A stretch of DNA of 64,000 nt from Margaritispora aquatica (Eukaryota; Ascomycota; Leotiomycetes; Helotiales; Discinellaceae): assembly GCA_007644065.1 (NCBI GenBank), contig VJWN01000005.1, positions 558,001 to 622,000 of the forward strand, in the 5' to 3' direction. The notes under the pieces are model-generated. The model did no database searches and was not told the origin of the DNA. It was given only the letters and a program-made list of their open reading frames with translations. Position numbers and translations under genes: made by a program. Positions 11,341 to 22,126 of the stretch are shown here, in pieces (position 1 is the first letter of the stretch; every line of letters starts with the position of its first letter).

Positions 11341-12407
11341 ATGACTGACAATAAGACTCCTCCTAAGCCCAAGGGCAACATCAAGCTTGGTCCTAATGGC
11401 CACAGATATGCGTAAGTCTCTCTCGAATTCCCTCCCTTTATTTAGGTTTCTGACTGCGCATCTCCAGCATGGACTTCTACGAGCCCGAACTCCTCGTTGT
11501 TGAATCTCCTCCTCGAGCTGCAGGATCTGCCTACGTACCTGCTCCAAGCGCCACACTGCCCCCACAACCAAACCCTTCTGGACAAATCTTCAAGAACATC
11601 GGCCATGGAGTTCAGCGAATCACCAACAGCGCCGAGCTCGTCGGGAAGGGCCGCCCAGCAGTTGAATACAGATCGAATGGATGGACCACGATCAATAATC
11701 CTCTCGCTAGCCGTTTTGCGCTTGCTACTTTCCAACGAGTGGTTACGGAGCCAAAGCTAAAACCAAAGCCCATTCCATACTACTACCGCGACCGCGTCCC
11801 GCCACCAACGGACTACGACGACATTGATTTGGAGGATCACACGTACGATGCCGAGGAGTCTGACGACGTTGAGGACGGCGAAGTCATTGGAGGACAATCT
11901 GAAAGCGCGTCTGACATCGAAATGACCCAAGAACCCGCGGCTGCTATCCCTGAGATCGACCCACGCACTGTTATCACTGGTGTCTCGGAGACCTCGCTTG
12001 GCTTCATCGACGGTCTCGACCTGAGTGCCATTATGAAGAAGGAGAAGTCCAAGTTCTCGAAGTTCCAAGAAAAGGCCATGGCACGCTGGATCCTGCGCAA
12101 CAAGACGCATTTGGTCTACAATCAGAAGCCCGCATTCGAGATCCTGCTGAAGGAGTTGGGTTTCAACCAGCCGGGTATGAAGAAGGACTTGCTGGTCGCT
12201 TTGCGGACCAAGGTTAGGGGACGTCTGCAGAGTATTGGAAATGCGATGTTCAAGGCTGAGGCGATGCGGGAGGGGAAGAACGAGGAAGGTGCGATTGAGA
12301 TTGAGTTTGCGGGTTGGACTGCCGACTGGAATGCTAAGGATTGGGATGGTGATATTACGGGTCCGAAGATGGTTACCATTAAGGCTTTCGAGTCTGGATT
12401 CAATTAA
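11341..12407 (+). CDS. Hypothetical protein with acidic linker and basic helical C-terminus
   Basis: I do not recognise this protein. Exon 1 is 11341..11411, the 56-nt intron (GTAAGT...CTCCAG) follows, and exon 2 is 11468..12407, for 336 aa. The join is in phase (HRYA then MDFYEPELL). Residues 1-60 are Pro/Lys-rich. Residues ~100-160 move from a PKPIPYYYRDRVPPP patch into a strongly acidic stretch (DYDDIDLEDHTYDAEESDD). Residues ~200-290 are predicted helical and basic (KFSKFQEKAMARWILRNK, then MKKDLLVALRTKVRGRLQ), and the tail ends FAGWTADWNAKDWDG. No signal peptide or membrane segment is visible. Codon use is clearly coding-like and more GC-rich than the flanks. It sits between BTB copies 2 and 3 but is unrelated to them. 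A nuclear or nucleic-acid-associated role is only a guess from charge. Confidence 0.8.
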
Positions 12408-12923
12408 CCAGAATGTGTGGAGGATTTACGCACATTGCATGTCATAGGCACGAGAGTTGCATTTAAGGAAATCGGTAGTATTGCTTGCATTAGTCGTGGT
12501 CGTCTGCGAATTAAATGCAGGATGTGTACCAATCTTGAGGTTAACCCATGCTGTGACAAAATTCCTAGAAATTTAAATTGATGATATGAAAGTGTGACAT
12601 CTTTTGATACAATTAGAATAAGTCTAGACGGTGCACACAGTTGAATTTTACATGTCTGCATGTTCCGATATATTTCAATGACTGCTCTGTTGCCTATTCA
12701 CTTGGCATTACACCGACTGATACAGATCCCGAATATCTAAGACTCTTGAAATGCACTAATTGAACAACAGGGTATCTCATTTTCCGCTACGGCAAATAAC
12801 TGGCCCGCTATGCCTCACATATCATCAGTAACATCCAGCAGTCCACAAGGCGTCAAAGCAGAACAAGCCTCAACTGATAGCAGGATGCCATCTATTTCAC
12901 AACCACATCCAATCAAAAGTCGC
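12408..12923. other. Intergenic between convergent genes
   Basis: This 516 bp spacer separates the 3' end of the hypothetical gene on plus from the 3' end of BTB copy 3 on minus. It should contain both terminators. I see no gene. Confidence 0.5.
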
Positions 12924-14392
12924 TCAAACCTTTGAGTTGTACTTCTTCATGTGCTCCACATCCGGGAATGTCAACCACAGGTAGCAGCCATCATCGAGGT
13001 GCTCTCTCTCTTCTGTGTTGGTACCTGGAGGACCTCTGCTTCCCTTAAGTCCCTCCCTAACGCAAGCAATAGAACCTTTGTGGATGTGAAATTCGCATGG
13101 GAAAACGCCTGCAAGGTCTGTATTCCCACAATATCCGTTCTTAGTACACTTAATGCAACCTTCCCAGCCACTGCAAGTAGATTTATTAGTTGATATACTT
13201 CGAGATCATACGGAAACAGTGAACAGCGGGAAGAAAAATTGAGGTTTGGAGACTTACTAGCAATGACGAATTCTTGGGTCTCGATGAACGGCGGGTGCGC
13301 TTATGTAGGCGAGGAAGTCGTCCATAATCTCATTGTTTGTTTGCAACAAGGTTTTGAACTCCTCAGCCCTTGCGTTATTGGGGGTGCGGAACCACTTGTA
13401 GACCTGAAGAAAACAAACGCCAAGTTAGTCATCTGTTGTGTGACTTTAAGGAGTAGAGGATTGTAACGTGTTTTCTTTCACGGGCAATCAAGATACATAT
13501 TCAGAATACTGCCAACGGAAATAAGTAAGGAGAACTTACACCAGCAATTGCGAACTTCCGGAGCTTGGAGCTTTGACCAGCATGGCGATAAATAGCTGCG
13601 CAGGGAACACTGTTAGCATTGTGGCAATAATTTTCTGACTTGAAAAGTGTTTGAGAAGAACAGAAGAACATAGGTTGCTGTGGCACCTGCAACTATCTCG
13701 CAAATAAGGAAGTAAGATCCTACCTTCGACAAGGGGTGGCTCAGGAAACTTCTGCATAATGAAGAACCCATCTTGAATACGATCCATTATCTTGTTCCGA
13801 ATCTCAAAGGTTAGATGAAACTTTTCAGCAAAAGAATATCTGTAACGGTTGTCAGTGGATGAAACTGGAGTGCCACAGAGTACGTACAGTTGACAAAGCT
13901 GTTTTGTACGAAGTGCTTGAACTGCAGTTGACATGCTTTGCAAAACAGCCGGAACACGTCGAGAGTACAGGAATTCGACGAACAGCTTGAATATGATCGG
14001 GTGTTCTTCCTTGAGCACAACATACTGGTCACGGGGTGGACTGTTGTTGAAGAGGTCGGCGAAAAGAGCAGAAGTTGCTTGAATAAGGTTTTTGTGAACG
14101 CTGAAGATTTGTTCACTTGGTCCAATGCGTATGGTCACGACTTCAGTGCCCATTTCGCTTTTAAATTTGTCAGCAATAATTCAAGAAGGAAGATGTTGCT
14201 GATACAACAAAACTCCAAGCTTTGCAGAACAAGAGATTGTGTAGGTGGAGTATTGATGGAGGCTTACTCGCTGATCAAGATTTCCTTCATAGTTTCCTTC
14301 ATAGTTTCCTTCTTGTGTAAGATCATTGCTCCATCTTGAAGAGCTGAAGTAGTGGCATCGCTGCCCTGTGGATTTTCTTGGATGGAGGACAT
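12924..14392 (-). CDS. BTB/POZ domain protein, copy 3 with extended Cys-rich tail
   Basis: Six exons were rebuilt from splice signals and similarity to copies 1 and 2: 14392..14268, 14157..13888, 13839..13724, 13595..13540, 13403..13258 and 13170..12924. All joins keep phase and total 319 aa. Exon 1 (MSSIQENPQGSDATTS...) includes a small internal repeat (KETMKETMKE) and ends in phase 2 like its paralogues. The BTB core has EVVTIRIG, FSVHKNLIQATSALFADLF and IFKLFVEFLYSRRVP. The helical part has IRNKIMDRIQDGFF and SSKLRKFAIAG. The tail is longer than in the other copies, with Cys-rich GWEGCIKCTKNGYCG followed by PCEFHIHKGSIACVRE. This keeps the Cys-x-Phe-His-x-His...Cys motif and adds about 50 residues. 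Exon 2 may alternatively end 4 nt later. Partner and target are unknown. Confidence 0.78.
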
Positions 14393-14997
14393 TGAATGCT
14401 GCAGACGCGTTAGATCTGGTTCGTGCTTTTGCTGGTCAATCAAAGCTAACTTACAGTGGTTTCCTCGGATTTAATAGCTCGCGGAGATTGAGGACTCATG
14501 TTGGTCATTGATTGAGGAGTTTAGAGTGAGATAGGTAGAAAAGTTGAAGCTGAAGGCAGCTTGTTGTTTTGAATCTTCTTTTAATTGAATTCATTGAATC
14601 TAGCGCCTCTTTTACTGCAGGAGCTCGCTTGCGTGTTACGTGCGCGAGCCTCTTGGAGGTGCAGCTGGAGATGAGGTGGGCATGTTTATCCGATGTCACT
14701 TTCCACTTTCCACTTCGTTCTACCTGCCGTAGCAGATGAGTTATTTGTAAGGGATGAATGGCTGCTTGATCATTCTACTTTCTAAAAAGGAAGAGAAAGG
14801 CAGAGTTCCAAATTTTCTTCTCCTCGGTCTGACTTTCTAGCTTCGGGATTCGATCACCATCACCGGCTTTCTTGCCATCAAAACAATAGCATTTGCTGGC
14901 AGTCCAAAGTTGCTTTTAGCTGGAATCCTGTCGAATGGATACACTGGTACTCCTCACATATTATCATCAAACATCATAGCGTAGCTTAACTACCACC
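14393..14997. other. Divergent spacer between BTB copies 3 and 4
   Basis: This is the 605 bp divergent promoter region between the minus-strand copy 3 and the plus-strand copy 4. I see no gene and no obvious repeat. Confidence 0.5.
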
Positions 14998-15828
14998 ATG
15001 GCGAAAGTGTCCAACACATTGGCAAAGCCGAATATTTTAGAAGAATCTAAAGCACTAATGATCGCGCCGTAGGCATTTCCAAGAAGCACCAATACACTTG
15101 TGATAGCTAAGCACTTACCATAACTATTAGGACCAAACTACGACCCTTATCGTTGGCACGGAGCGCCAGCCGTTCGTGCTCCGCAAAGATCAGCTCCGTG
15201 CTTCCTCACCCATCTTCAATACTACCTCCCAAATAAGTCAAAGTGTACTCATGGAGTTCCTCGAGGATGCGCCAGAAACGGTATCATACTACGCGGATTG
15301 GCTCTCCTGCTCTGCCTTCCCAGACGGCAACGACGCGACATACATCAAGGAAATGATCCATTTGTATCTCTTCGCCGCAAGAATCGCCGACCACAAGCTA
15401 GCCAACGAAGTGATGGACAAGATTCAAGACACATGTTTCGAGCACGATCTCCATATCAACCTGCCTGACTTGCGACTCGTGTTTAATAAAACCTCGCTGG
15501 GCCTCCCTATACGCAGTTTTGCGCTGGATTTGCGACTTCACCGGACGGGAAGTCGGAGCGGTGGCAGAATATTGGGCCTACAGACGATGAACTTTTCTTG
15601 CTCGCGAACAGACACGATCTGAGCAGTTGTTTCTCATTCTTGAATAGTTGTGAGGGCTTCCAGAATGATTTTGTGTATCGCATGCAGTTCTTCGTTCAGC
15701 TGCTGTTCACAAAAGGCTCGTACGATCCTCGCGTGAGAGGTGAGTGCGGAGCTCATCGGTGTGCTTTTCATATCCATACTGGAAATAACGATGTCCCGTG
15801 TGCAGCAAGTAGATCGACTTCTTAGCAT
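14998..15828 (+). pseudogene. BTB/POZ gene, copy 4, apparently broken
   Basis: This is the remains of a fourth family member. The candidate exon 1 (14998..15068, MAKVSNTLAKPNILEESK...) ends at a GTAGGC donor in phase 2 like its paralogues. The only nearby acceptor that skips the in-frame TAG at 15128 (ending at 15130) gives the wrong phase for the BTB frame. That frame reads TTLIVGTERQPFVLRKDQL and later NEVMDKIQDTCFEHDL. A second break lies near 15545: the frame ending RSFALDLRLHRT stops being family-like, and the frame one base back continues with DGKSERWQNIG to HRCAFHIHTG and a final Cys. That second frame ends at 15828. I found no intron that repairs the second break. Both problems point to a pseudogene; a sequencing error or an unusual intron is the alternative. 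Confidence 0.62.
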
Positions 15829-17150
15829 GACGGGGTTTAGTAGGACCTAATATGATGGATTGAAGCAAGGTACCGAGGAGGTAAGGGTGCTGTAGGAGAG
15901 GTGTTCACGGTATGCTAGTATACTTATACTCATCGTTCCATAGTGTAGCAAACAGATTATCAACTTTTCGCACACTTAAGCATTACTCTGAATTCATAAT
16001 CCACAATCTTATTCTCAATTTCTTTGCCTCCTAATTCCGCCTTCGAAGGTTATTCTAAATCAATGCCCTGCATTTCCTCCTCCTCCTCCTCCTCCTCCTC
16101 CTCCTCCTCCTCCTCCTCCTCCCAAACCAGCCATTCCCTTTGCCCTCAACAATTCCGTAAGATACGCAAGAAAACAAGCAAGAAAGCACAACTCCCCAGC
16201 ACCAAGAAAGGTCCCATCTATCGCTAATCCCACCCGGTAGACCCATGAAACGCAAAGAAATAAACACAAAAACACAGACAACAAACAGCAAACAGTAAAG
16301 CCAAATGCCTTGGAAAAAAAATTCGTAGTAAGTAGATGAGCAAACAAACAAATAACGAAACTTAGGAAAGGCATGCATGCATTTATAGCGCTGAATGCAA
16401 CAAAGGTTGAAAATCAGAATCATCAAGAGCAAAGAAGAGGAGCAGAGAGAAGAGTAAAGCAAAGCAGCAACGAGCGCGAAAGGGAATAAGTTTGAAAGCT
16501 TCATTGCTCGCTCGTCCACCCATTTCGCACCATTCCTTTGATAACATCAGATCTTACCAATCATCTGCGCAGAACACCGTCTCCTCAAACCCGATCCCGA
16601 TATAACCCTTCCACATCCACCAACTCAACCAGTTCCCTAACTGTGCTCATAGCATCTCATTCGAGTCGATATGCCCCCCTTCCGAAAGAGCGTTCAGCTA
16701 CAAGCACAGCACAGCAATACAATGCAAGTGAGCGAGTGTGTGACATAAGCCGTTGATGAAAATCGTGGGAGAAAAAGTCTATAGGTAATGGACAACGAAC
16801 GAAAAAGCCTCGCGCCGTACTGATTGATCGATCTTTCGGAGATAGGTAGTCTTAAAACTTCATTCAGGACCAGAAGAAGAGTCAGAAGAGAAAATTGCAT
16901 TTGCCCTCCCCAACCCCATCCATCCATCCATTCTCGTAGCAGACAAGAGGAGGTAGAAGAGGAAGACAAATCAGGTATCGTATGCACACCGGGCTCCCAC
17001 CCCCCCGTTTCGTTTCGTAAAAAAGACCCTTTGTCCAGAGGGCCTCGTCATAATCTAACATCATTTCTACCGATCCACTCCATCATCCCTCCTTCTGTTT
17101 ACCTCGCTCTCAAGTTACCAGACAAGGCTGGTGGTAATATATGGCTTGCT
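15829..17150. other. Intergenic, 1.3 kb, simple repeats
   Basis: This lies between BTB copy 4 and the 3' end of the cyclin gene. It contains a long TCC microsatellite (about 16075-16122), an A-rich tract near 16316 and C-rich patches near 17000. Long open frames on the opposite strand here are only the poly-Gly translation of the repeat. I see no gene. Confidence 0.55.
16075..16122. repeat. (TCC)n microsatellite
   Basis: About 16 uninterrupted copies of the trinucleotide TCC. Translated, it gives poly-Ser on plus and poly-Gly or poly-Arg on minus, which explains spurious open frames here. Confidence 0.95.
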
Positions 17151-18560
17151 TCATGGACTCGTTACGATCGTGTCGTCAGGGTATGCCATATCTGCAGGCA
17201 TCTGACCTTGTTGACGCTGGGAAATCACTTCTCGCGCGTAAAATTCTACCAACATTGTTCCATACGCTTCTAGCTCTTCCACTGGGACCGACAGACGAAA
17301 ATCATTGAGGAGGAGAAATTGCAGCTCGAGATGGTTGAGCTCCGCTAGTGGAAGACCTCCAACCTGTTAAGTATTAGATCTAGCAAGATTGAGAATGGTG
17401 GAGATAAATCTTACCTTGGCATATCGAGAGTTGGTATAAAATACATCAGAGAAGAACTTGCTCGCACATGTAACACCAGCGATCACCAATCTATGGATAT
17501 TGAAACTGTCCACCACAAAGAAATGGGAAAGAGGAAATACGCTAGCGCTGTGGTCAGGTGGTGGCGCATGTGTATATTGTGCTTTCTCGACGTCAGACAT
17601 CATTTCTGGAACACTCCGAGAAGCAGGCGGGCTATCGGCCAAATCTGACCCCTCTGCAGAATATCCAGAAGATGGCCTGGAGTTATCCATTTCCGATTCC
17701 GTCTTTAATGCTTGCATAGGCATTGCATTGACCCGCTCCGTCATTCGATCAAAGTATACCAATAAACTCAGGAACACCTCGTATGTGGTAGGACAATACT
17801 TATGTATGCGGCTCAGATAGCTCAATATTGTGATACTGGGCACATTCTTTCCATGGAAAGCAAGTACACTAGAAGAAAGACCACTCATATTCACAGTATC
17901 GCCAGAAGGTACAGGTCGGTGCAAACTCTCATGCTGACGATCATTTGTTGTAGTAATTTTGGTGAGAAGGCCTGCAACCATCTCGATAATGTCTGTTATG
18001 GGCATTCCACTAATCTCGTATTTCAAGGTTGGATCATCAGCCGTGCGCCTTCTCCCTGATTGTCCTCTGTAAGACAAAAAGTCATCCGTGGCAAAGCTTT
18101 GAATATGCGCCAAGTCCCGGACTTTGATTGTATTTCCACCATACTTCTGCACATCATCTAGTGACCTAGCTGCCCTAGAGATATTTGAAGAGTTTGAAGG
18201 TATGTTTCTGGTTCTTGAATCTGCAGCACCATCATGCGGGGAAGATCCATGGCTCATCGCGTATGAGTCCTGGTTTGTATATGAACCTGGATTGGGACTT
18301 GAGCTTGATGGCGGTGAAGGCGGAGCAGCTGACCCTCCTCTACTAGCATTTCCTACAGACTCCTGTCGTATTGCCCTTGCAGCCGTACTTGGTGGAGGGG
18401 TTCCAGCAGGTACGGAAGTGGGTTGAGGTCGCGGACTTGGAGGGGGTTCTGCTCTTGAACGTGATCGGTATGGTGAATCTCCTGCAGGTCCAGCTACCAT
18501 GGTACGACCGTGTGAATACCGCGAGGCCTCTGAGGAATAATCACTCATCACCTCAGCCAT
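17151..18560 (-). CDS. Pho80/PREG-like cyclin partner of a Pho85-type kinase
   Basis: Cyclins of this family (yeast Pho80/Pcl6-7, Neurospora PREG, Aspergillus PhoB) activate a Pho85-type CDK and control phosphate or glycogen signalling. The model has two exons: 18560..17415 and 17363..17151 (452 aa). The intron GTAAGA...TTAACAG is in phase 0 and joins NSRYAK to VGGLPLAELNHLELQFLL, the most conserved part of the family. Residues 1-140 are Ser/Pro-rich and disordered. The cyclin box starts near residue 185 (ITDIIEMVAGLLTKI) and continues with VPSITILSYLSRIHKYCP and FNIHRLVIAGVTCASKFFSD. An insert of about 50 Ser/Pro-rich residues splits the box after YFDRMTERVNAMPM, as in several filamentous-fungal relatives. 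The end is EFYAREVI plus a short tail. The family is firm; the exact orthologue is not. Confidence 0.9.
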
Positions 18561-18608
18561 ATCAGCCTGCTATACGAAGTTCCGAGAGGGAAGACTGTGG
18601 CGAGATAG

Positions 18609-19235
18609 TTAGCTTCTGTGTGAGTAGAGAGTTGCCTGAGCAAGCGCCGGTCGCACGAAACAATGTATGCGCAGAAGGAGTTCTGGCAGCTGTTTAGACT
18701 TGGAAATTATACGGGAGATGTCGGTCTGTGTGAACCCAGGCTTTGGGGAGAATCCCAAGAAATATTTGAGGTCAATCTGATCGAGGCTCTGCAACCGGAT
18801 GCTTCCAGACGTGGAGTTCACACCATAAACCAGTCCACTTCCCCTCGACAACAGTGGGGTTTCAACTAGAACCAGAAATCGTTTGAACGCCAGAAGCACG
18901 TTGTGAAGTCCGCGTGGTAGAACGATCGATTGTCCATAGCGCGTGAATTACTTGATATCGTGGGGGTACTTTGAACTTGCTTATCGGAGAGGGGAAGGCG
19001 AGCGAGCTTACCTGCAGCATTCCTATAACCACAAAATAGAGTATCTAGTTTCCGGTGAAAGATCCCAAGTACCGGGCTCGAGTCGTGCAGGTTGTCAACG
19101 ATATCGTGGAGTTTGGGAATTTGTTGATATATCTCGGAGCTGGAGCTGGCCAGTTGAGCCACCAGTACCGATAACCTTTCGTCACAAGTGGTGGTGGATG
19201 TACAAGTGCCTCAGGGCCCAACCAAGAAAGTTACG
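18609..19235 (-). CDS. Putative gene of unknown function, 5' end unresolved
   Basis: Two minus-strand segments look coding and join in phase 1. An upstream exon ends at 19012 with a GTAAGC donor; its frame reads CDERLSVLVAQLASSSSEIY, then PKLHDIVDNLHD and IFHRKLDTLFCGYRNAA. A downstream exon 18865..18609 follows a TTCTAG acceptor and reads ETPLLSRGSGLVYG, then LDQIDLKYFLGFSPKPGF, ending ...ATLYSHRS. The upstream exon probably begins at a CCTGAG acceptor near 19235. I found no clear start codon or first exon between 19236 and 19400. The segment looks helical and soluble. It lies just upstream of the cyclin start on the same strand, with only ~48 bp between, so it could also be a misread cyclin leader. 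Confidence 0.38.
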
Positions 19236-20038
19236 CTTAAGCAATCAGTTGAACAAGGCGCAGTATGACGACGGCGATGGCAATTATTGGGCTCTTAGTG
19301 GATCCGGATAGTGAATTGAGAGCGAATTAAAATAGACCAGAGATATAAAGGTGTTCCAGAAGGTGGCATGTGTATTAGTCGATCAGTGCTCGAAAAACAA
19401 GTACAAACGTCCCCTCCAGCTTTGAAGTATCAATTCTATGAGAAATAAACTTTACCACTAATCAACCGAGTGTTGAGCACAGCAAAACGGAGATACTTAA
19501 GTTGGATCTTAAGAATAAATAAGGCAATCTTCTTGCATACAGAAGTCTAGCATCAATGGGGATTGGATCGCACAGGATTGGTTTCGAAACCACTCACTCC
19601 CGCTGAAGTCCCGCCAACAGGATTCCGAGAGGCTGACACGGGGCGGGTTTATAACCACAGAATCAAATAATACACGATGGTAATGGTTGAATACACGTCA
19701 AGAATATCCGCCTTGTTGGACCCTTCATCGGATTCCATGTGTTTTGTACCACTACCTTCATGCGATCCGTGCCGAAGCATCCACCCAGTGACAAGCAAGC
19801 TGATGCCATTCGCATGGTAAATGGTGATTTTGGTCCTACCATCTTGATTTCCTGTCATCGGGATACACAGGCTGAACTGGACTTGTCCTATTTCATCCGA
19901 GTATCATGCAACCAGCTTGCTTCCATATCTCTCACCGCCGTCTCAATAGTCAAATCTCCGCTGACCGCTTTGTTAACCCTGAAAGACCTGAACACCATGC
20001 CATTATGCTCCTTGCTAGTAGTACATTGGTGAATTGAC
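19236..20038. other. Intergenic, 0.8 kb
   Basis: This should hold the 3' UTR of the proteasome gene and the upstream part of the putative 18.6-19.2 kb gene. Open frames on both strands around 19650-20030 overlap and show no domain. Confidence 0.4.
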
Positions 20039-20880
20039 CTATTCGTGACGCTTGCTGTATTTTGTGTCTGGCAAATAGAGGTGTCTATCGGCTCCCTTTG
20101 CTGTCAGAACAACCATTCGAATAACACCTCCAGAGCTTCCATCCCACTTAATTGCCTCTGCTAATGCACCTTTCACAAACTCCACGGCTGCGGCCTCCTC
20201 CATTCCCTCCTTCCAATTGGCGTCGCAGTAACCATAAATGTAGGTCGAACCCGAGCCACCGATGGCATATGATTGTTTGTGTAGAGAGCCTCCTAAGGGT
20301 ATCGAGTAGACTTGTCCTCCATGTCTCTCATCCCAACCAGCAATAATCAGGCCAGCGCTACAATTATCAGCTTGTGAACTCCATACCCAAGGCACATTCT
20401 TACCTTAATCTATCCTTGTTGTCGTAGCACAGCTCCTGGAACATAGCTGCCGCAGTTTGTGTGGTTGGTTGTCTACCATTCATAACACCATACATTCCCA
20501 ACTGGTAGTGGACAATGTCCGCAACAGCCTGTGTATCTGCCGCAGATCCTGACCGGCAGCACCAGATCGTATCGTGCACTTGGGTAAGCTTGTCTGTAAC
20601 TCTGTTTGCGATGTATGCGCCGGTTGTGGTTCTACTGTCTGCGCCTAGATTTTGGCGTCAGCATTGAATGTTCTCGCGATTTGTTTGGACATTGCTAACC
20701 TAGAATGACACCGTCCTTGAAGTTGATTGCCATGCTGAAGCCATGTTAATACATCGATTGGAAGTGTCAACTTCAAGTGTTTCTTACATCGAAGTTCCCA
20801 GGCTGCGGCAATGTTAGCTTTCTGATACAAAATGTGTCCTGTGGTTCTCACTTGACCTCTCCCTTCTTCAAACGGTCCAT
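20039..20880 (-). CDS. PRE3: 20S proteasome subunit beta-1 (caspase-like active site)
   Basis: Beta-1 is one of three catalytic beta subunits of the 20S proteasome and carries the post-acidic (caspase-like) activity. The model has five exons: 20880..20852, 20802..20788, 20734..20700, 20644..20404 and 20357..20039, for 212 aa. Every join is in phase. Exon 2 is a 15-nt microexon coding for parts of N-L-G-T-S-I. The start is [12 protein letters not shown], followed by the expected N-terminal catalytic Thr (Thr13 of the precursor) in [11 protein letters not shown]. Other family hallmarks are [15 protein letters not shown], the [15 protein letters not shown] region, [12 protein letters not shown] and [16 protein letters not shown]. 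Length and propeptide fit PRE3 closely. It ends in a Lys/Arg/His-rich tail. Confidence 0.96.
20788..20802 (-). other. PRE3: 15-nt microexon of PRE3
   Basis: The exon is CCTGGGAACTTCGAT, bounded by GCCGCAG and GTAAGA. It encodes the residues around the propeptide cleavage site, including the codon for the catalytic Thr, so skipping it would destroy the active site. Confidence 0.85.
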
Positions 20881-21488
20881 ATCAATATGAATTCCGTCTA
20901 TTGGGAGCTATAGTTAGCTATATTGTAGCAGAAACAGCTTGCATTCGGCCTGATATACCTTCATTCAACATTCCTGATGTTCCGAACTCCATATTGAATT
21001 GTTGGGTATCTCAAGGGCTTGTGAGGAGGTTATTTGTGTGGGATGGAGAAATCGTGGGGTTTAATAGATTCGTCGTTGAAGTGAGCTTGTTGGAGCTCCA
21101 GGCACAGAGACGCGCAAAGCGACCGCGAACTGTGATCACGTGTTGGTCCACTTAAAATACCTTATACTGAGGGATGAGGCTGTAAGGTGTGTTTGGTAGT
21201 GTTGGGGTGTACCTTAGTGCTTTAGAAACGTTTGAGTTTGTAGGAAGGATCCTTATATTGGTAAATTTCCATCAGATACAAAGTATGTGTGGCTAATGCC
21301 GTAGTTGGTCTGGGTATCATCTCCTAAGCGTCCTATACCATTCTTTGATGTCCTCCTCCCAGACACAAAGTCATTATCTATGCTACTTGTGCTACGAATC
21401 TCGCTATGATTTCCACTTGAAATCCCCCTGGATGCCCTGAACGCCATGCTATGCATTAAATGACAATATGATACACTCAGCAAATATT
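20881..21488. other. Intergenic between PRE3 and ERV2
   Basis: This 608 bp spacer should hold the promoter of PRE3 and the 3' UTR of ERV2, both on minus. I see no gene. I did not find a clear proteasome-type GGTGGCAAA element by eye. Confidence 0.45.
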
Positions 21489-22126
21489 CTAACCACCTCG
21501 TGTCAGGCCCTCCTTCTCTAACTGTAAAGTCGTAAAGCCCCCTTTTTCCTTTCCTGGCACCGGATCCTCTGCACACCCACAGTCGTAAAAATCCCCTATT
21601 TTCGAGCAATCAAATAGGTCTTTCTTCAGTCTCTTATTCACTTCGTTGTGTACATGACATGCCCATGCCGCAGCTGTTGATCGTGTCGCAACCTGTGGTG
21701 GAAACTTCTGCAATATCTTCTGAAAATGCCTTGCACAGTCTCCACAAGGATACAATCGTGCGAAGAGGTGGATAAATGATTTAAGGGCTTCGCTGTCATC
21801 CTCAGTTGGCTTGTCCGGAAACTTTGCCATCATGGTGTGTAAAACTTTCCATGCCGAATGACCCAATTCAGCTCTGTAAGGAAGTCAGTGATGAACAACA
21901 TCGTGCGACTACTGACTAACTTCAATGTAGCATTCTCGAGCTTTGGTGCTTTAGCCTCTCCATGCAGTATTCCCTCCGATAAATGTAACCCAGTCTGGTC
22001 GTTCGAGAGCGCAAAGTCTGAGTGTCTCCCATCAGGCTGCATGCGAAATAATGAGATGAAGCAGATACATAGAAACACTGCGGCGCCGCAGAATGCCAGC
22101 AAAGTGACATGCTGGCGGCGGGGCAT
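21489..22126 (-). CDS. ERV2: ER FAD-linked sulfhydryl oxidase, Erv2-like
   Basis: Erv2 uses FAD and oxygen to make disulfides in the ER lumen and passes them to protein disulfide isomerase. Exons are 22126..21921 and 21873..21489 (196 aa). The 47-nt intron GTTAGT...CTTACAG joins NATLK to AELGHSAW in phase. A single N-terminal hydrophobic segment (residues ~8-27) fits a signal anchor, which separates it from mitochondrial Erv1. The catalytic Erv/ALR domain begins at GHSAWKVLHTMMAKFPD. It has the active-site CxxC (C112-C115 in YPCGDC), FAD-contacting WACHVHNEVNKRL with C141, a further C158 and a C-terminal CGC pair (C167 and C169), which could be the shuttle disulfide. It is divergently transcribed from the neighbouring aminotransferase gene. 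Confidence 0.93.

Noticed and set aside
16055..16519. 154- and 104-codon minus-strand frames with poly-Arg or poly-Gly
   Set aside because: They are translations of the TCC microsatellite.
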